Shown: piece after piece, positions 5,901 through 8,049 of the stretch
Numbering within the stretch: position 1 is the stretch's first letter
Layout: every line of letters starts with the position of its first letter
Source of the DNA: PHAA01 sp964584415
GTDB taxonomy: Bacteria; Bacillota; Syntrophomonadia; Syntrophomonadales; Syntrophomonadaceae
Assembly (NCBI GenBank): GCA_964584415.1
Contig: CAZOZX010000097.1
Span: forward strand, 1-8,049
Direction of reading: 5' to 3'
Length of the DNA: 8,049 nucleotides
The notes under the pieces: generated by a model
The model's input: the letters and a program-made list of their open reading frames with translations, nothing else
Database searches by the model: none
What the model was told of the DNA's origin: nothing
Made by a program: the position numbers and the translations under genes

Positions 5901-6941
5901 ATGGGCAGAATCAATATAAATAAGCAGGCCTTAATTGCTTTCATTATTAAAAATATTGAGAAGCATCAGAACCATATTGTGAAGCTCGCCAGTGAAAAGT
6001 ATGGTGTATCAAAACAGACTATATATAGATACATCAAAGAACTTGCGGATGGCAAACATATTTATGCAACCGAGATTGGCGGGGTACGCTTATATAAAGT
6101 AAACAACATAAGTACGTCATTTACATTCGATCTCAAAAACGAAGTACCGGATGAGGAGGATATTTGGAGAACCAAGTTAAAACCTGTGCTCCCTGATTTG
6201 ACGGAAAATGTGAAGGACATATGCCATTACGGTATTGGGGAAATGGTAAACAACGTTTTGGATCATTCCGGGGCCTCACATATGCATATTGAGGTTCAGT
6301 ATAATCTAATCGAAATTACGTTTTGGGTTGCAGACGATGGGATAGGCATATTTACCAAACTGCAAAAGGAACTCAATTTGGAAGATAAAAACCATGCCAT
6401 TCTGGAACTTGCCAAGGGTAAATTAACCACCGATCCCTCACGGCATTCTGGCGAAGGCATCTTTTTCACTTCCAGAATGTTTGATGAATTCTCTATCTGG
6501 TCCGAAGATACTGTCTTTAGAGGTCACGATAATGATGATTGGTTGTTTATCGATAGACCAAATTATTTAACTGGAACAATTGTGTCTATGCGGATTGAAA
6601 GGGGGTCTAAACGCACTATGAAGGAAGTATTTGACCGGTTTACCCCTGAACTTGATTCTGAAGATTTCGGATTCCATAAGACCATCGTACCCGTTAAGCT
6701 GCTGCAATATGAGGGCGAATCTTTAGTCTCCCGGTCGCAAGCAAAAAGGCTCATAGCCAGGTTTGATCAATTTAAAGAGGTCATTCTCGATTTCAAGGGT
6801 GTGAAAATTATAGGTCAGCCCTTTGCGGACGAAGTATTCCGAATTTTCCACATGGCTCATCCGGATATTCACCTGCATCCCCTAAACACCAATGAAGATA
6901 TTGACCGCATGATCAAGCATGTCACGGGAAAGCCATCTTAA
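5901..6941 (+). CDS. Winged-HTH / GHKL ATPase / STAS-like DUF4325 regulator
   Basis: The 346-residue soluble protein joins three modules. Residues about 1-73 form a winged HTH (LASEKYGVSKQTIYRYIKELAD, then a GGVRLYKV wing). Residues about 95-235 form a GHKL ATPase domain with N-box E114-x-x-N117-N118, G1 box D146-G-I-G149 and G2 box S183-G-E-G186, so ATP binding looks intact. Residues about 262-335 match the STAS-like DUF4325 domain (VILDFKGVKIIGQPFADEVFRIF). An RsbW-like ATPase and an antagonist-like STAS domain in one chain suggest a built-in partner switch controlling DNA binding, but this is inference. The usual phosphorylated serine of SpoIIAA-type STAS proteins is not at the expected site (GQPF). 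The ATG at 5901 is chosen over 5880 because AGGAGA lies seven bases before it. The gene stands alone between a strong promoter and a terminator. Confidence 0.85.
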   Translation: MGRININKQALIAFIIKNIEKHQNHIVKLASEKYGVSKQTIYRYIKELADGKHIYATEIGGVRLYKVNNISTSFTFDLKNEVPDEEDIWRTKLKPVLPDLTENVKDICHYGIGEMVNNVLDHSGASHMHIEVQYNLIEITFWVADDGIGIFTKLQKELNLEDKNHAILELAKGKLTTDPSRHSGEGIFFTSRMFDEFSIWSEDTVFRGHDNDDWLFIDRPNYLTGTIVSMRIERGSKRTMKEVFDRFTPELDSEDFGFHKTIVPVKLLQYEGESLVSRSQAKRLIARFDQFKEVILDFKGVKIIGQPFADEVFRIFHMAHPDIHLHPLNTNEDIDRMIKHVTGKPS

Positions 6942-6947
6942 CACCGA

Positions 6948-6978
6948 AAGCACCAGGGTGAAAGTCCTGGTGCTTCTT
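6948..6978 (+). terminator. Terminator of the HTH-ATPase-DUF4325 gene
   Basis: AAGCACCAGG (6948-6957) and CCTGGTGCTT (6966-6975) form a perfect 10-bp stem with an eight-base loop, starting seven bases after the stop codon. The following CTTG is only weakly T-rich; the stem itself is strong. Confidence 0.75.
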
Positions 6979-7017
6979 GAAATCCCCGTTGATGAAAGAT
7001 AGTATGAAACGTTATTA

Positions 7018-7043
7018 CAGGCAACCGAGCCGTCCCTCTGTCT
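7018..7043 (+). repeat. REP-like repeat, family A, copy 4 (diverged)
   Basis: AGGCAACCGAGCCGTCCCTC and the following TGTCT match the family A core with three substitutions from the 1681-1704 copy. The end pairing is kept as AGGCA/TGTCT through a G-T wobble. It opens a repeat-rich gap without long genes. Confidence 0.7.
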
Positions 7044-7070
7044 ACCTTATCGCACATATGATATATTATA

Positions 7071-7149
7071 GTTACTCAATCACGAAAGTGATCCAAAGAT
7101 GTGACTCAGCGAGAACCTTGCTGCAAAGCGAGGTTTTCGCTTTTGTTTC
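7071..7149 (+). ncRNA. Candidate structured RNA ending in an intrinsic terminator
   Basis: ATCAC-GAAA-GTGAT (7079-7092) is a perfect 5-bp stem closed by a GNRA tetraloop. It is followed by AGCGAGAACC (7108-7117) pairing with GGTTTTCGCT (7132-7141, one G-U pair), then TTTGTTT, which is a good Rho-independent terminator. An A/T-rich TATATTATAG (7062-7071) could serve as -10, but no good -35 is seen. I recognise no known riboswitch or sRNA family. The terminator is better supported than the RNA gene as a whole. Confidence 0.35.
7108..7148 (+). terminator. Intrinsic terminator with T-tract
   Basis: The stem AGCGAGAACC/GGTTTTCGCT (7108-7117, 7132-7141) has ten pairs including one G-U, a 14-base loop, and is followed by TTTGTTT. 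There is no protein gene directly upstream on this strand; the nearest, ending at 6941, has its own terminator. It may therefore end a small RNA or be a leftover. Confidence 0.6.
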
Positions 7150-7152
7150 ATT

Positions 7153-7206
7153 TGCTATCTTCGGATTCCACGGCAGTTCAAACGGAAAGCAATCGTGGGG
7201 GTAGCA
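7153..7206. repeat. Imperfect long stem-loop
   Basis: TGCTATC (7153-7159) pairs with GGTAGCA (7200-7206, one G-T wobble), and inside it CCACG (7168-7172) pairs with CGTGG (7194-7198). An eight-base bulge lies on the left arm. There is no T-run. It lies between the terminator and the fifth family A copy; its role is unknown. Confidence 0.4.
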
Positions 7207-7216
7207 TGTCATTTTT

Positions 7217-7244
7217 GGCAGACAACAGAACCGTCCCTCTGCCC
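7217..7244 (+). repeat. REP-like repeat, family A, copy 5
   Basis: ACAACAGAACCGTCCCTCTG (7222-7241) matches the core of family A. The ends are GGCAGA (7217-7222) and TCTGCC (7238-7243), a perfect 6-bp inverted repeat shifted slightly from that of the other copies. A family B copy follows 21 bases later in the same CGTCCC orientation. Confidence 0.75.
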
Positions 7245-7263
7245 GGTCTTATTAAGCGATAAA

Positions 7264-7401
7264 CTAACAACGTCCCCGTATAACACTCATTAATGTCCTC
7301 AAGATGGCAACAATGATCCTGACTACTATTCTCAAGATAATCACAATTAAAACCAATAAACTAATTCCCAGAATGGCGGTCCACACATCTATAACCCCCA
7401 T
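7264..7401 (-). CDS. Possible 45-residue hydrophobic, cationic membrane peptide
   Basis: The frame encodes about 45 residues with one continuous hydrophobic helix (AILGISLLVLIVIIL, about 9-23). A segment with arginines every three to six residues follows (R24, R28, R34, R42, R44). Hydrophobic peptides with a basic tail are typical of type I toxins and small membrane regulators, but no family is recognised. The ATG at 7401 has no good Shine-Dalgarno. A GTG five codons in (7386) has GGGGG about eight bases upstream and may be the real start. The last codons and the stop lie inside a family B repeat, and another copy sits about 30 bases upstream of the start. It could be a chance frame in a repeat-bounded spacer. 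Confidence 0.35.
   Translation of the reverse strand: MGVIDVWTAILGISLLVLIVIILRIVVRIIVAILRTLMSVIRGRC
7265..7285 (+). repeat. REP-like repeat, family B, copy 2
   Basis: TAACAACGTCCCCGTATAAC plus a final A differs at one position (G for A) from 7432-7452, in direct orientation 167 bases apart. It supplies the 3' end of the small minus-strand frame 7264-7401. Confidence 0.75.
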
Positions 7402-7431
7402 CTCTTTACTTGGACATCCGCATTGTTAAAG

Positions 7432-7452
7432 TAACAACGTCCCCATATAACA
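7432..7452 (+). repeat. REP-like repeat, family B, copy 3
   Basis: TAACAACGTCCCCATATAAC plus a final A is the exact reverse complement of 1652-1672. It lies between the small-peptide frame and the end of the AddA-like gene. Confidence 0.8.
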
Positions 7453-7461
7453 TAAGGGAGC

Positions 7462-7486
7462 AACTACCGAGAAATCCTCGGCAGTT
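7462..7486 (-). terminator. Probable terminator hairpin of the AddA-like gene
   Basis: On the minus strand AACTGCCGAG pairs with CTCGGTAGTT (plus-strand 7477-7486 and 7462-7471; one G-T pair) around a five-base loop. The stem begins within the TAA stop codon. The T content after it is low, so termination efficiency is uncertain. Confidence 0.5.
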
Positions 7487-8049
7487 AAGTTAGATACGCC
7501 AGCCTATCAATAAAAAACAGGCCGATTTCCTTGACGGGCTCGTGGGTGATCTTCTCCCAACTATCCTTATAAACCTCTACCTGCGGCCAGTAGTATTCCT
7601 GCAGCTGGCGCAGGTGATCGTCATCTTTGATAGCATCAGTCTTATAATCCACCAGCACCCATTCCCCACTCTCCCTGAATATCAGGTCGATGGTCCCGGT
7701 CAGATAGGTCGTGGCTTCGCAGATACCAAAGGGAACCTCGGACATGACTTTATCAGCGGCCTGCAGCCTCAGCCACAATGGGGTGCTAGTGATCTCACCT
7801 AGTTTTTCCTTTAGTTCCGGGCTTTCCTCGATGGGCCGATCTTCCGCCGCCAGCAACCCAGTCAGCCAGGCCTGGTCATCAATGTCAACAACTCCCCGGA
7901 CCAATTGCTCCAGCGCTTTATGGATGACATTACCCCAGCTTGTGCCTTTGCCGTTAGCTGCACTTTGCGGTGCTTCCCGGCCGGCTTTGGTCAGGGTCGA
8001 AACGTTTGCGGACGCATAGCTGGGCGCGCTCACCTTCTCCCAGTCCGCC
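7485..8049 (-). CDS. AddA-like helicase-nuclease, C-terminal nuclease domain (partial, runs off the right edge)
   Basis: The reading frame is open to the window edge, so only the last 187 residues of a probably much longer protein are seen. They match the RecB/AddA-type PD-(D/E)XK nuclease domain. Visible motifs are GNVIHKALE (H43), TGTIDLIF (D121), WVLVDYKTD (D134, K136) and PQVEVY (Q156, Y160). In AddA these residues hold the metal ions that cleave single-stranded DNA during double-strand-break processing, next to an N-terminal UvrD-type helicase not contained here. The spacing and the ending (VKEIGLFFI) fit AddA rather than AddB, which carries an iron-sulfur cluster. A stand-alone relative or another UvrD-family protein cannot be excluded, so no symbol is given. 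All catalytic residues appear intact. An apparent GTG at 8033 is internal, not the start. Confidence 0.85.
   Translation of the reverse strand, partial: ADWEKVSAPSYASANVSTLTKAGREAPQSAANGKGTSWGNVIHKALEQLVRGVVDIDDQAWLTGLLAAEDRPIEESPELKEKLGEITSTPLWLRLQAADKVMSEVPFGICEATTYLTGTIDLIFRESGEWVLVDYKTDAIKDDDHLRQLQEYYWPQVEVYKDSWEKITHEPVKEIGLFFIDRLAYLT

Noticed and set aside
7071..7149. Cyclic-di-GMP (GEMM) or other known riboswitch
   Set aside because: A GAAA-capped stem first suggested GEMM, but the conserved core bases of that class are absent and no regulated gene follows the terminator.
6977..7204. Open frame of 75 codons on the plus strand after the regulator gene
   Set aside because: It begins with TTG inside the terminator tail without a ribosome binding site, runs through a REP-like repeat and the 7108-7148 terminator, and the translation resembles no family.
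1681..7244. Family A repeats as a CRISPR array
   Set aside because: The copies are separated by hundreds to thousands of bases and by genes, with no regular spacers and no cas genes.
7542..8019. Plus-strand open frames opposite the AddA-like gene
   Set aside because: They lie antisense to a clear nuclease domain, mutually overlap, and show no domain or ribosome binding site.

Overview
The window looks like chromosomal DNA of a Gram-positive anaerobe-type Firmicute, probably class Clostridia (Peptococcaceae or a relative). The basis is strong AGGAGG/GGAGG Shine-Dalgarno sites before almost every gene, TTG starts, AT-rich sigma-A-like promoters, moderate GC, and a secreted protein ending in a 'copper amine oxidase N-terminal'-type domain, an architecture common in that group. 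The species cannot be named from the sequence. No rRNA, tRNA, CRISPR array, prophage module or transposase gene was found.

Layout. Positions 1-98 hold a REP-like repeat and a -10 box, then a secreted three-FN3 plus CAO-domain protein (99-1490, +). The gap 1491-1801 carries a terminator, two facing REP-like repeats and the promoter of a four-helix membrane protein (1802-2182, +). Another REP-like repeat lies between that gene and a convergent block on the minus strand: a Sel1-repeat protein (2275-2904), a TIGR04076-type protein (3000-3341) and a small cupin (3378-3686). The gap 3687-4019 contains a perfect 11-bp hairpin and the promoter/operator of a type II toxin-antitoxin pair: AbrB-like antitoxin (4020-4244, +) and Doc/Fic toxin (4241-4639, +). 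Convergent to it, with a 13-bp tail overlap, are DUF1653 (4627-4893, -) and CpXC (4893-5534, -), coupled by TGATG. The gap 5535-5900 carries two outward promoters and several inverted repeats. It leads into a one-polypeptide regulator (5901-6941, +) made of a winged HTH, a GHKL ATPase and a DUF4325 STAS-like domain, closed by a terminator.

The gap 6942-7484 is a non-coding or mini-element region. It holds two copies of REP-like family A, two direct copies of family B flanking a possible 45-residue membrane peptide, and two structured stretches, one ending in a good intrinsic terminator. The right edge holds the C-terminal nuclease end of an AddA-like helicase-nuclease (7485-8049, -, truncated by the window).

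How the parts relate. There is no single long operon; the window is a series of one- or two-gene units separated by repeat-decorated spacers. Family A appears five times on the same strand and family B three times in both orientations, almost always right beside a gene end. This is the behaviour expected of non-autonomous REP/RAYT-type repeats. The most interesting candidates are the HTH-ATPase-DUF4325 regulator with palindromes at its promoter, the repeat-bounded 45-aa peptide, and the structured RNA-like stretch at 7071-7149.
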